Part shown: positions 17,252 to 26,353 of the stretch, piece by piece
Position numbering within the stretch: the stretch's first letter is position 1
Layout: every line of letters begins with the position of its first letter
NCBI GenBank assembly: GCA_963736505.1
Contig: CAVTOZ010000001.1
Location: 1,116,001-1,180,000 of the forward strand
From: Solirubrobacter sp963736505
GTDB lineage: Bacteria; Actinomycetota; Thermoleophilia; Solirubrobacterales; Solirubrobacteraceae
Reading direction: 5' to 3'
DNA length: 64,000 nucleotides
Translations under genes and position numbers: made by a program
The notes under the pieces: generated by a model
Told to the model about the DNA's origin: nothing
The model's input: the letters and a program-made list of their open reading frames with translations, nothing else
Database searches by the model: none

Positions 17252-18559
17252 GTGACGCGGCCCGACCAGCAGGCGACGGCGGTCGGGGGGGAAGCCCTCA
17301 ACGGCCGCTACGAGATCATCGCCCCGATCTCCAGCGGCGCCATGGGCGCGGTCTACCGTGCGCGCGACCGCGAGACCGGGACCGACGTCGCCGTCAAGCG
17401 GCTGCTCGACGTCCGCCACGCGGCGCGCTTCGAGATCGAGGCGCGCCTGCTCGCCAGCCTCAGCCACCCGCGCGTGGTCAAGGTCATCGACCACTCCAGC
17501 GACGAGCAGGGCCTCTACATCGTCATGGACCTCGTGCACGGCACCGACCTCGGCGTCGTGCTCAAGAACGACGGCGACCCGGGCCTGATCCTCGGCGACG
17601 CGATCGAGTACGCCCGCCACGCCTGCGAGGCGCTGCAGTACGTACACGGACAGCAGATCGTCCATCGCGACGTCAAGCCGCAGAACATGATCCTGAGCGA
17701 CGACGGCGTGATCCTCGTCGACTTCGGCGTCGCCCGCATGCTCGGGTCCGAGGAGGATCAGGGCACGGTCGCGGTCGGCACGCCGCGCTACATGGCGCCC
17801 GAGGTGTTCGCCGGCGGCACCGTGTCGGCGGCGAGCGACATCTTCAGCCTCGCGGCGACGCTGTGGACGATGGTGATCGGCAGCCCGCCGCGCTACGGCG
17901 ACACGCTGAAGCTCGACCGCATCGCGCCCGGCCTGAACCCGGAGCTCAAGGCGGCGCTGGTCGGCGGCCTCGAGATGCTGCCCGAGCAGCGGATCTCCTC
18001 GGCGGCGTCGTTTGCTGAGGCGATCGGCGTCCCGCTCACGGCCGACCGTGGCCAGTCGCTGGCCCAGAGCCTGGGCCGCCCCTCGACGCGCCGGCGCGTG
18101 ATGGAGGCGATCGTGCGCACCGCCGCCGGCATGTTCGAGGCGGCCGCGTGCTCGATCGCGCTGACCGACCCGGCGTCGGGCGAGCTGATCTACGAGGCCG
18201 CCTGGGGCGCGGGCGCGGCCGAGGTCGTCGGCATGCGGCTCCCGCCGGGCGTCGGCCTGGCCGGCAACGTCGTCGCCACCGGCGAGGGCGTGTTCGTGCC
18301 CGAGTGCCGCACCGACCCGCGCTTCGCCCGCCAGGTCGCCGCGGGGACCGGCTACGTGCCGTACACGATGGTCGTCGCGCCGCTGGTGCGCGACGGCAAG
18401 ACGATCGGCGTCCTGTCGGTGCTCGACCGCCGCGACGGCGGGCCGTACCTGCGCGAGGACCTCGGCAAGGTCGGCCTGTTCGCTGACCTGGCGGTCGTCG
18501 CGCTGGACCTCGACAGCTTCCCGCTCAGCACCGCGGGCGGTCGCACGCTGCTGGGATAA
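17252..18559 (+). CDS. Ser/Thr protein kinase 3 with C-terminal GAF domain
   Basis: A 435-residue protein starting at GTG 17252, one base after the kinase 2 stop. Residues about 20-275 are a PknB-type kinase (ISSGAMGAVYRARD, VAVKRLL, IVHRDVKPQNMILSD, DFGVARM, RYMAPEVF). Residues about 290-430 form a GAF domain (EAIVRTAAGMFEAAACSIAL, GVGLAGNVVATGEGVFVPE, APLVRDGKTIGVLSVLDR). GAF domains bind small molecules or respond to redox state, so this kinase is probably ligand-controlled and may feed kinases 1 and 2. Confidence 0.9.
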   Translation: MTRPDQQATAVGGEALNGRYEIIAPISSGAMGAVYRARDRETGTDVAVKRLLDVRHAARFEIEARLLASLSHPRVVKVIDHSSDEQGLYIVMDLVHGTDLGVVLKNDGDPGLILGDAIEYARHACEALQYVHGQQIVHRDVKPQNMILSDDGVILVDFGVARMLGSEEDQGTVAVGTPRYMAPEVFAGGTVSAASDIFSLAATLWTMVIGSPPRYGDTLKLDRIAPGLNPELKAALVGGLEMLPEQRISSAASFAEAIGVPLTADRGQSLAQSLGRPSTRRRVMEAIVRTAAGMFEAAACSIALTDPASGELIYEAAWGAGAAEVVGMRLPPGVGLAGNVVATGEGVFVPECRTDPRFARQVAAGTGYVPYTMVVAPLVRDGKTIGVLSVLDRRDGGPYLREDLGKVGLFADLAVVALDLDSFPLSTAGGRTLLG

Positions 18560-18613
18560 GGCGTGCATCCCCTCCGCCCCACCCCGATCATCCGACCTTA
18601 GTCGGTCGCCGAC

Positions 18614-18643
18614 TTGCTCATTGCCTCGCGCCGCCGTTACGGT
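18614..18643 (+). promoter_or_regulatory. Promoter of the GMC oxidoreductase operon
   Basis: TTGCTC (18614-18619), 18 bases, TACGGT (18638-18643), then 8 bases to ATG 18652. The -10 position implies a leaderless mRNA. A short inverted repeat (CCGAC-CTTA-GTCGG) lies just upstream, at about 18594-18607. Confidence 0.5.
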
Positions 18644-18651
18644 TGGCGCCA

Positions 18652-20343
18652 ATGACCTCGGACCACTACGACGCGATCGTCGTCGGCTCGGGCTTCGGTG
18701 GGTCGGTCACGGCCTATCGACTGGCCAAGGCGGACATGCGCGTGCTCGTGCTCGAGCGCGGGCGGCCCTACCCCCCGGGCTCCTTCACGCGCAGCCCCTA
18801 CCGGGCCCGCGAGAGCTTCTGGGACCCGCCGCGCGGCCTGACCGGGATGTACCACTACTGGTCCTTCCGCGGGATCGACTCGCTCGTGTCGGCCGGCCTG
18901 GGCGGCGGCTCGCTGATCTACGCGAACGTCTTCATCCGCAAGGACGAGAAGTGGTTCGTCAAGGAGGACGTCAACGACGGCGGCTACGAGTACTGGCCCG
19001 TCACGCGCGAGGACCTCAACCCGCACTACGACGAGGTCGAGAAGGTCATCCCGCTGCAGCGGTTCCCGTTCGACCACGAGCCCTACAAGTCGACGCCGAA
19101 GACGAACGCCTTCAAGGAGGCGGCCGAGGCCAACGGGCTGGAGTGGTTCCTGCCCAAGCTCGCGATCACGTTCGGCAACGAGGGGCGCGCGCCGGTCACC
19201 GGCGAGAAGATCGAGGAGAAGCGCCGCAACCTGCACGACCGCGACCGCACGACCTGCCAGATGTGCGGCGAGTGCGACGTCGGCTGCAACTACGGCGCCA
19301 AGAACACGCTCGACTACACGTACCTGACGGCCGCCAAGGACGAGGGCGCCGAGATCCGCACGCTGTGCGACGTGCACCGCTTCGCGCCGCGCGAGGGCGG
19401 CGGCTACGAGGTCGAGTACGGCGACCTCAACGAGGATCCGTCGCGCCCGCTGCCGGTCACGCTCACCTGCGACCACCTGATCCTCAGCGCCGGGACGCTC
19501 GGCACGACCGAGCTGCTGCTGCGCAACCGCGGCGCCTTCCCGCGCATCTCGCGCAAGCTCGGCACGCGCTTCAGCGGCAACGGCGACCTGCTGACGCTGG
19601 CGCTGAACACGAGCCGGGTGACCGACGGCGTCAAGACGCCGCGGATCATCGACTCCGGCTACGGGCCGGTGATCACCTCGACGGCGCGCATGCCGGGCGC
19701 CGAGGACGGCGGCACCGGCCGCGGCTTCTACCTGCAGGACGCGGGCTACCCGCAGCACCTCGCGTGGGTGCTGCACGTGATCTCGGCGCCCCAGCAGATC
19801 TGGCGCTGGCGCAAGGCGGGCATGTACCTGGTCAAGAACTGGCTGAAGGGCACGCCGGACACCGACGTGACGGCCGAGATCGCCGACCTGATGCTGCCCG
19901 GCGCGCTGTCCTCGGGCGGGCTGCCGCTGCTCGGCATGGGCCGCGACGTCCCGGACGGGAAGCTGTTCCTGCGCAACGGCAGGCTCGACACCACGTGGAA
20001 GCGCAAGGAGTCCGACGCGTACTTCGAGCGCCTGCGCAACACCTCCAAGGGCTTCGCGGAGTCGCTCGGCGGCCGCTTCGCCGACAACCCGCTGTGGTTC
20101 CTGCGCCGCGTCATCACCGTGCACCCGCTCGGCGGGGCGCCGATGGGCCGCGACCCGGGCGAGGGCGTCGTGGACCCGTGGGGCAACGTGTTCGGCTATC
20201 CCGGCCTGCACATCGCCGACGGCTCCGTGATGCCGGGCCCGACCGGGCCGAACCCAAGCTTCACGATCGCGGCCCTCGCGGACCGCTTCGCCGACCAGAT
20301 CATCGAACCCGACCGCCGTGCCGCGGAGGCGGCCGCCTCATGA
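18652..20343 (+). CDS. GMC-family oxidoreductase, cholesterol-oxidase-like
   Basis: A 563-residue FAD enzyme expected to oxidise an alcohol, probably on a sterol or other hydrophobic molecule. The N-terminal Rossmann motif is AIVVGSGFGGSVTAYRLAKA with the acidic LVLERGRPYPPGS. SAGLGGGSLIYANVF and the C-terminal VHPLGGAPMG and GLHIADGSVMPGPTGPNPSF match cholesterol-oxidase-like GMC proteins. Cys202, 205, 208 and 212 form CxxCxxCxxxC (CQMCGECDVGC), a pattern usually seen in 4Fe-4S sites. The related large actinobacterial proteins carry a middle domain and an alpha/beta hydrolase; here these are separate genes (20340 and 33991). Overlaps the next gene by 4 bases. Confidence 0.85.
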   Translation: MTSDHYDAIVVGSGFGGSVTAYRLAKADMRVLVLERGRPYPPGSFTRSPYRARESFWDPPRGLTGMYHYWSFRGIDSLVSAGLGGGSLIYANVFIRKDEKWFVKEDVNDGGYEYWPVTREDLNPHYDEVEKVIPLQRFPFDHEPYKSTPKTNAFKEAAEANGLEWFLPKLAITFGNEGRAPVTGEKIEEKRRNLHDRDRTTCQMCGECDVGCNYGAKNTLDYTYLTAAKDEGAEIRTLCDVHRFAPREGGGYEVEYGDLNEDPSRPLPVTLTCDHLILSAGTLGTTELLLRNRGAFPRISRKLGTRFSGNGDLLTLALNTSRVTDGVKTPRIIDSGYGPVITSTARMPGAEDGGTGRGFYLQDAGYPQHLAWVLHVISAPQQIWRWRKAGMYLVKNWLKGTPDTDVTAEIADLMLPGALSSGGLPLLGMGRDVPDGKLFLRNGRLDTTWKRKESDAYFERLRNTSKGFAESLGGRFADNPLWFLRRVITVHPLGGAPMGRDPGEGVVDPWGNVFGYPGLHIADGSVMPGPTGPNPSFTIAALADRFADQIIEPDRRAAEAAAS

Positions 20344-20975
20344 CAAGCGTTCGCTTCACCGAGGAGATGCTCGGCCATGTCACCTTCGGGGAGACCGACT
20401 TCACACGCGGTGCGGCCACCGGCCGTGACGGGTCGGAGTTCCTGAAGTTCCACCTCACGATCGAGGTGGCGGACATGGACAAGTTCTCCGACGACCCGAT
20501 GCGCCAGGCCGGCGCGATCGGCTACCTGCAATGCGACGCGCTGGGCGGCCGGCTGCCGGTCGAGCGCGGCGTGTTCAACCTGTTCGTCGACAGCGGCCCC
20601 GGCGTCAAGCGGATGCTCTACCGGCTGTGGTTCCGCGACGGCGTCGGCAACCCGATGACGATGACGGGCTACAAGCTGGTCGAGAACGACGCCGGCTTCG
20701 ACCTCTGGAAGGACACGACGACGCTGTTCACGCGCGTCCTCCAAGGCCACGTCGAGGAGGGCGGCGAGGCGACGGCGGAGCTCGTCGCGTCAGGCATACT
20801 GCGAATCCGGGTGCAGGATTTCGCGAAGCAGATGACGACCTTCCGGGCCGGCGGCGACGGCGGCGTCGGGGCCAAGCTCGGCGGGCTGATCAAGTTCGGC
20901 GTGATCTTCGTCGGCCAGCTGGCCGAGGTCTACCTGCGCAAGGGGCGGCGCAATGGCCAGCCAGCGCAAGGATAA
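20340..20975 (+). CDS. Companion domain of cholesterol-oxidase-like proteins, stand-alone
   Basis: A 211-residue protein with the features of the middle domain of large actinobacterial cholesterol-oxidase-like fusions: RFTEEMLGHVTFGETDFTRG, LKFHLTIEVADMDKFSDDP, CDALGGRLPVERGVFNLFVD, KRMLYRLWFRDGVGNPMTMT, and DLWKDTTTLFTRVLQGHVEE. It is a predicted beta-rich lipid-binding-like fold with no catalytic residues I can point to. It is translationally coupled (ATGA) to the GMC gene, so the two products probably act as one complex. In this organism the fusion is split. Confidence 0.72.
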   Translation: MTSVRFTEEMLGHVTFGETDFTRGAATGRDGSEFLKFHLTIEVADMDKFSDDPMRQAGAIGYLQCDALGGRLPVERGVFNLFVDSGPGVKRMLYRLWFRDGVGNPMTMTGYKLVENDAGFDLWKDTTTLFTRVLQGHVEEGGEATAELVASGILRIRVQDFAKQMTTFRAGGDGGVGAKLGGLIKFGVIFVGQLAEVYLRKGRRNGQPAQG

Positions 20976-21693
20976 ACGGCTCAAGGCCGCCGCCGAGGCG
21001 GGCCGCAAGCCGTCCGGGCGCACCCACGTCCTCGGCGTCCTCGCGGGCGGCGCGGTGATCACCGTGTTCGGCGCCGAGGTCGCGCGCATCTGGCGGCTCG
21101 GCATGCTCCCGCGCAGCCGCCAGATCAACTCGCCCGAGGATCGCAAGGCGAGGCCGCTGGAGGCGATCGCGGTCATCCGCGAGGGCTACGGCGTGTCGCG
21201 GACGCGCGAGAACTCGCTCTTCAACATGCTCGCGTCGTTCACCGTCGCGTTCGGCGTCACGCGCTGGATCACGTGGACGATCCGGACCAAGGGCGGGATC
21301 GGGCCGATCAAGGACGTCGTCGTCGGCGACCGCCACATCCACCACTTCATGCCCGGCGGCATCCTCGCGCTGACGGCGGGCGGCGTGGCGATCGGCACCA
21401 ACGGCAGCAAGCTCGACAAGTACCTCGCGTTCCCGTTCGGCGTCGGCGTCGCGCTCGTGCTCGACGAGTCGGCGCTGCTGCTGGAGCTCGACGACGTCTA
21501 CTGGACCGAGGAGGGCGTGCTCAGCGTCCAGATCGCGTTCGCCGCGATCGCGATGCTGTCGGCGCTGGCCTATCTGATCCGGATGCTCCGCCACGCGGAG
21601 CAGCAGGACTCCGAGGCCGACTGGGAGGTCGCCGCCAAGGCGTGGGACGACCTCCAGATGAGCTCGGGGGGCATCCCCGGCATCGGGCTCTGA
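20953..21693 (+). CDS. Integral membrane protein with HIHHF motif
   Basis: A 246-residue protein starting inside the preceding gene (23-base overlap). The N-terminus is basic (ASQRKDKRLKAAAEAGRKPS). Hydrophobic helices lie at about 28-42, 76-90, 123-137, 150-168 and 185-205. The central loop DRHIHHFMPGGILAL and the helix end LDESALLLELDDVYW hold clustered His and acidic residues that could bind a metal or heme. I cannot name the family. Being third in the GMC operon suggests a membrane partner for the oxidase, for instance electron transfer; that is inference. Confidence 0.7.
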   Translation: MASQRKDKRLKAAAEAGRKPSGRTHVLGVLAGGAVITVFGAEVARIWRLGMLPRSRQINSPEDRKARPLEAIAVIREGYGVSRTRENSLFNMLASFTVAFGVTRWITWTIRTKGGIGPIKDVVVGDRHIHHFMPGGILALTAGGVAIGTNGSKLDKYLAFPFGVGVALVLDESALLLELDDVYWTEEGVLSVQIAFAAIAMLSALAYLIRMLRHAEQQDSEADWEVAAKAWDDLQMSSGGIPGIGL

Positions 21694-21705
21694 CCCGGGT
21701 AGAGG

Positions 21706-21736
21706 GCCGCGGAGGCGGTCAAGGCCGGTCCGCGGC
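21706..21736 (+). terminator. Candidate terminator hairpin after the GMC operon
   Basis: GCCGCGGA (21706-21713) and TCCGCGGC (21729-21736) form an 8-bp stem with a 15-base loop, 12 bases after the membrane-protein stop. No T-tract. Confidence 0.35.
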
Positions 21737-21796
21737 GCGCCGATGTCCGGATAGGGCGTGCAATCGCGCGCCCGACCTCCAGCAGACGGGGCACCA

Positions 21797-22507
21797 ATGC
21801 CGTTCAGTCTCCGCACGGCCATCGTCGGCGTCTCTAAGAAGACGCTGATCCTCGGCGCGGTCGCCGCTATCGCGGTTCCGGCCGCCGGCGCCGCCACGTA
21901 CAACGTCATCGACGGCTCCAGCATCAAGGACGACACGGTCGGGATCGCCAAGCTCACTCCCGGCGCCCGGCGGGTCCTCAGCGGCGCCGACGGCCAGGAC
22001 GGCGCGCGCGGCTTCAAGGGCCCCACCGGCGCGAAGGGCGCGACGGGCGCCGCCGGGGCCACCGGACCGGCCGGCGATCCCGGCGCGGCGGGCGCCAAGG
22101 GCGACACGGGCGCCGCCGGCGCCAAGGGCGACACGGGCGCCGCCGGCGCCAAGGGCGACGCCGGCACGGCCGGCGCCAAGGGCGACACGGGCGACACGGG
22201 CGACAAAGGCGACACGGGCGACACGGGCGCCGCCGGCATCGGTGCGCCGATGATCCTGCGGGCCGACGCGACCGGCGCCGTCCAGCGCTCCAGGAACGTC
22301 AACATCGTCGCCCACGGCGGCGGCGGCCAGTACACGGTCTACGCCGCCGACGGGACGAACTTCAACCCCTGCGTCGCGACCGTCGACGCGATGGCCGACG
22401 GCGCCAGCGGATACGGCATCACCGCCAACGACACCGTCGAGGTGCACATGGCCGGCCCGAGCGGCGCGCCCGCCGACGAGCCGTTCACGGTGGCCGTCGC
22501 CTGCTGA
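21797..22507 (+). CDS. Collagen-like protein
   Basis: A 236-residue protein. The N-terminus holds a basic start and one hydrophobic helix (TLILGAVAAIAVPAAGAATY) that can serve as signal or anchor. A short domain (DGSSIKDDTVGIAKLTPGAR) common before bacterial collagen repeats follows. Then come about 28 uninterrupted Gly-X-Y triplets, mostly GAK, GDT, GAA, and finally a C-terminal strand-rich domain of about 85 residues with two cysteines (FNPCVAT and the last residue), the likely trimer-nucleating head. It should form a secreted or surface triple helix. The G-D-T/G-A-K pairing favours charge-stabilised helices without hydroxyproline. Confidence 0.82.
   Translation: MPFSLRTAIVGVSKKTLILGAVAAIAVPAAGAATYNVIDGSSIKDDTVGIAKLTPGARRVLSGADGQDGARGFKGPTGAKGATGAAGATGPAGDPGAAGAKGDTGAAGAKGDTGAAGAKGDAGTAGAKGDTGDTGDKGDTGDTGAAGIGAPMILRADATGAVQRSRNVNIVAHGGGGQYTVYAADGTNFNPCVATVDAMADGASGYGITANDTVEVHMAGPSGAPADEPFTVAVAC
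22091..22162 (+). repeat. 27-bp tandem repeat inside the collagen-like gene
   Basis: A 27-base unit beginning GGCGCCAAGGGCGACACG is present at 22091-22117 and 22118-22144 and begins a third copy at 22145. It encodes G-A-K-G-D-T-G-A-A and is a likely site of copy-number change. Confidence 0.8.
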
Positions 22508-22526
22508 CCTTCCGCCGCCCCTGATG

Positions 22527-22540
22527 CGAACATACGTTCG
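22527..22540 (+). promoter_or_regulatory. LexA (SOS) operator of dinB
   Basis: CGAACATACGTTCG is a perfect palindrome of the CGAAC-N4-GTTCG type bound by LexA in Gram-positive bacteria. Its last base is the first base of the GTG start at 22540. A TACGTT -10-like hexamer lies inside it at 22533-22538. Confidence 0.85.
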
Positions 22541-23727
22541 TGTCGGAGGCGAACATCCTGCATGCGGACGTGGACTCGTTCTTCGCGTCGGTCGAGCAGC
22601 GCGACGACGCCTCGCTGCGCGGGCGGCCGGTGGCCGTCGGCGGGGGCGTCGTGCTGGCGGCGTCGTACGAGGCGAAGGCGTTCGGCGTGCGGACCGCGAT
22701 GGGCGGCCGCGCGGCGCGGCGGCTGTGCCCCGGCCTGGTCGTCGTCCCGCCGCGGTTCAAGGCGTACACGGACGCCAGCCGCGCGATGTTCGACGTCTTC
22801 GACGACACGTCGCCGCTGGTCGAGGGGCTGTCGATCGACGAGGCGTTCCTCGACGTCCGCGGCATGCGGCGGATCGCCGGCGCGCCGGAGGAGATCGCCG
22901 TGCGGCTGCGGCAGCGCCTGCGCGAGGAGGTCGGGCTCCCGGTCACGGTCGGCGTGGCGCGGACGAAGTTCCTCGCCAAGGTCGCGTCGGGCGTCGCGAA
23001 GCCGGACGGGCTGCTGGTGGTCCCGGTCGAGGGCGAGCTCGCGTTCCTGCACCCGCTGGCGGTCGAGCGGCTGTGGGGCGTCGGCGCGGCGACCGCGCAG
23101 CGGCTGCACGCGCACGGGCTGACGACGGTCGGGCAGGTCGCGGCGCTGGAGGAGAACGTGCTGGTCGCGATGCTGGGGCGGGCGCTCGGGCGCCAGCTGC
23201 ACGCGCTGGCGCACAACCGCGACCCGCGGCGCGTGCGGCCTGGGCGCCGGCGGGGCTCGATCGGCGCGCAGCGCGCGCTGGGCTCGCGGCCGCGCTCGCC
23301 GGCGGAGCTCGACGCGACGCTCGTCGCGCTGATCGACCGCGTGGCGCGGCGGATGCGCCACGCCCGGCGCGTCTGCCGGACGGTCGTGCTGCGGCTGCGC
23401 TTCTCGGACTACACGCGCGCCACGCGGTCGCACACGCTGACCGAGGCGACGGCGCAGACCGGGCCGCTGCTCGGCGTCGCGCGCGACCTGCTGGCGGCCG
23501 CGCGGCCGCTGATCCGCGAGCGCGGCCTGACGCTGGTCGGCGTCGCGCTCACGAACCTGGCCGGCGCCGGCGAGGTCCAGCTCGCGCTCCCGCTCGAGCG
23601 CCATCACCCGACCGCGCTCGACGAGGCGCTCGACAGCGTGCGCGACCGGTACGGCTCCGACGCGATCGTCCGCGCCGTCCTCCTGCACCGCGACCGCGGG
23701 ATCGCGATGCCGCACCTACCGGACTAG
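22540..23727 (+). CDS. dinB: DNA polymerase IV (Y-family), SOS-controlled
   Basis: A 395-residue translesion polymerase. It opens with ILHADVDSFFASVEQ (first metal-binding Asp), has the Y-family finger YEAKAFGVRTAMGGRAA, the catalytic LSIDEAFLDV, and the HhH region VERLWGVGAATAQRLHAHGL. The little-finger domain ends with LALPLERH; no clear beta-clamp peptide is visible at the very end. The GTG at 22540 is the only usual start in frame close to the fold, but it lies in the LexA operator. GGAGG at 22545-22549 could instead serve a non-standard start at 22555-22558. Overlaps the convergent flavoprotein gene by 12 bases. Confidence 0.93.
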   Translation: MSEANILHADVDSFFASVEQRDDASLRGRPVAVGGGVVLAASYEAKAFGVRTAMGGRAARRLCPGLVVVPPRFKAYTDASRAMFDVFDDTSPLVEGLSIDEAFLDVRGMRRIAGAPEEIAVRLRQRLREEVGLPVTVGVARTKFLAKVASGVAKPDGLLVVPVEGELAFLHPLAVERLWGVGAATAQRLHAHGLTTVGQVAALEENVLVAMLGRALGRQLHALAHNRDPRRVRPGRRRGSIGAQRALGSRPRSPAELDATLVALIDRVARRMRHARRVCRTVVLRLRFSDYTRATRSHTLTEATAQTGPLLGVARDLLAAARPLIRERGLTLVGVALTNLAGAGEVQLALPLERHHPTALDEALDSVRDRYGSDAIVRAVLLHRDRGIAMPHLPD

Positions 23728-24794
23728 GTCCCGAGCGATGAGCGTTGCGGCGGGCACGGCGCCGCGGACGAAGCCGAAGAACGGGCCGAAGGCCCGCGTC
23801 GCGGCGAAGCCCGGGATGTAGAGGCCGGGGATGCTGGTGCCGAAGTGCTCGTCGAGGTCGGGGAACCCGTCCGTCGCCGCCAGCTCCGGCAGGTACGGGA
23901 CGCGCGCAATGTCGGCTCGGTAGCCGCACGCGAACACGATCCGGTCGGCGTGCAGGCGCGTGCCGTCGGACAGGCGCACGTCGCCCCGCTCGGAGGCCGA
24001 CACGACCTCCACGCCCGCGCGGCGGCGGACGGGCAGCCGCTCGAGCCGCGGCTCGAGCCAGTGCTCGAGCGTGAGCCGCCCGACCTCCCAGAAGCGGCGC
24101 GCGATCGCCTCGCGCTCGGACGCCGGCAGGCGCCGCCACCAGCCCGGCACGGCGAGCGTGGATTCGAGGTGCGCGTCGGCGAAGCGCCAGCTCACGCGGT
24201 CGAAGCGCGGCTCGGCGTGGCGGTGGACGACGTCGACGCGCTCGGCGCCGTGCTCGCCGATCAGCGCCGCCCACTCGTACGCGCTCTGGCGCCCGCCGAC
24301 GATCAGCACGCGCGCGCCGGACAGCGACGCGAAGTCGACGAGGTCGCACGTGTGCTCGCCCAGTCCCGCGCCCCACTCGGGGACGACGGCGAAGCGCGAG
24401 ATCCCGGGCGCGGCGACGACCGCGCGCGCCGAGACGGTCGCGCCGCTCGCGAGCGTGGCGACGAAGCCCGGCTCGAGCCGGACGACCTCCTCGTCGCGGA
24501 TCTCGAGCCCCGTCTGCGCCGTGAACCAGTCGGTGTACTCGAGGAAGAGGCCGATCGGGAGCGGGTCGACGTCGGCCGGGGCGATCCCGCAGTCGGCCAG
24601 GTAGCGCTCGCACGTGAGCTCGCCGGCGGCGTCGAGGTGCCAGTCGGGCCCCGAGCGCAGGTACATCTCGGCGGGCATGTGCTCGCGCCAGAAGCTCATC
24701 GGGCGCCCGAGCACGGTGACGTCGAGCCCGCGCAGGCGCGCGGCGTGGGCGGTCGCGAGGCCGTAGGGGCCGGCGCCGATGACGAGCAGGTCCG

Positions 24795-24798
<4 letters not shown>
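23716..24798 (-). CDS. FAD/NAD(P)-binding flavin monooxygenase-like protein
   Basis: A 360-residue flavoprotein. It begins with the FAD Rossmann motif LLVIGAGPYGLATAHAARLR and has a second nucleotide-binding motif VLIVGGRQSAYEWAALIGE, the two-dinucleotide layout of flavin-containing and N-hydroxylating monooxygenases. Other features are WHLDAAGELTCERYL and VFACGYRADIARVPYL near the end. It probably hydroxylates a substrate with NAD(P)H and oxygen. The TTG start at 24798 overlaps the thiolase stop. Last gene of the run that includes a DyP peroxidase, so it may process the same substrate. Confidence 0.8.
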
Positions 24799-25924
<1,126 letters not shown>

Positions 25925-25928
<4 letters not shown>

Positions 25929-26353
25929 GCGCGGAAGTGGATCCGGATGCGCGTCCCGCCGTCGTCCGGCCGCTCGATGTTCATCTCGTTCGCGACCGCC
26001 CCGATCACCGACAGGCCGAGGCCGAGGCCCGGGCTGTCCGGATTCGGCTGCATCCCGCAGCCGTAGTCGCGCACGACGACGAGCAGCCCGTCAGGGCGGG
26101 CGCAGGCCACGACGCGCATCCAGCCGGGCTCGCCGTCGCGGTACGCGTGGATGACCGCGTTGGTGGCCGCCTCGGTGATCGCGAGCGCGACGTCGCCGAG
26201 ATCCGCGAGCGCGTGGCGCTCGGCGAAGGAGACCACCTCCCGGCGTACCTGCCCGATGGAGGCTGGAATGGCCTCGAGCCGCAGCTCGAGGCGCTCGAGT
26301 TCTGCCCGGGTCGACGTTCGCCCAACGATAGCTACAAGGGGGCCGCGAGCCAC
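25925..26353 (-). CDS. RsbW-like anti-sigma / HATPase protein
   Basis: About 142 residues of the GHKL ATPase fold used by anti-sigma kinases: ASIGQVRREVVSFAERHALA, N-box EAATNAVIHAYRDGEPGWM, G1 box VVRDYGCGMQPN and G2 box GLGLGLSVIGAVANEM. The start is uncertain. After the DyP stop (26332) there is no in-frame ATG or GTG before the fold begins, so GTG 26353, inside the DyP gene, is chosen. The stop overlaps the thiolase start. No sigma factor or anti-anti-sigma gene is in the window. Probably a regulator of a partner encoded elsewhere. Confidence 0.75.
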
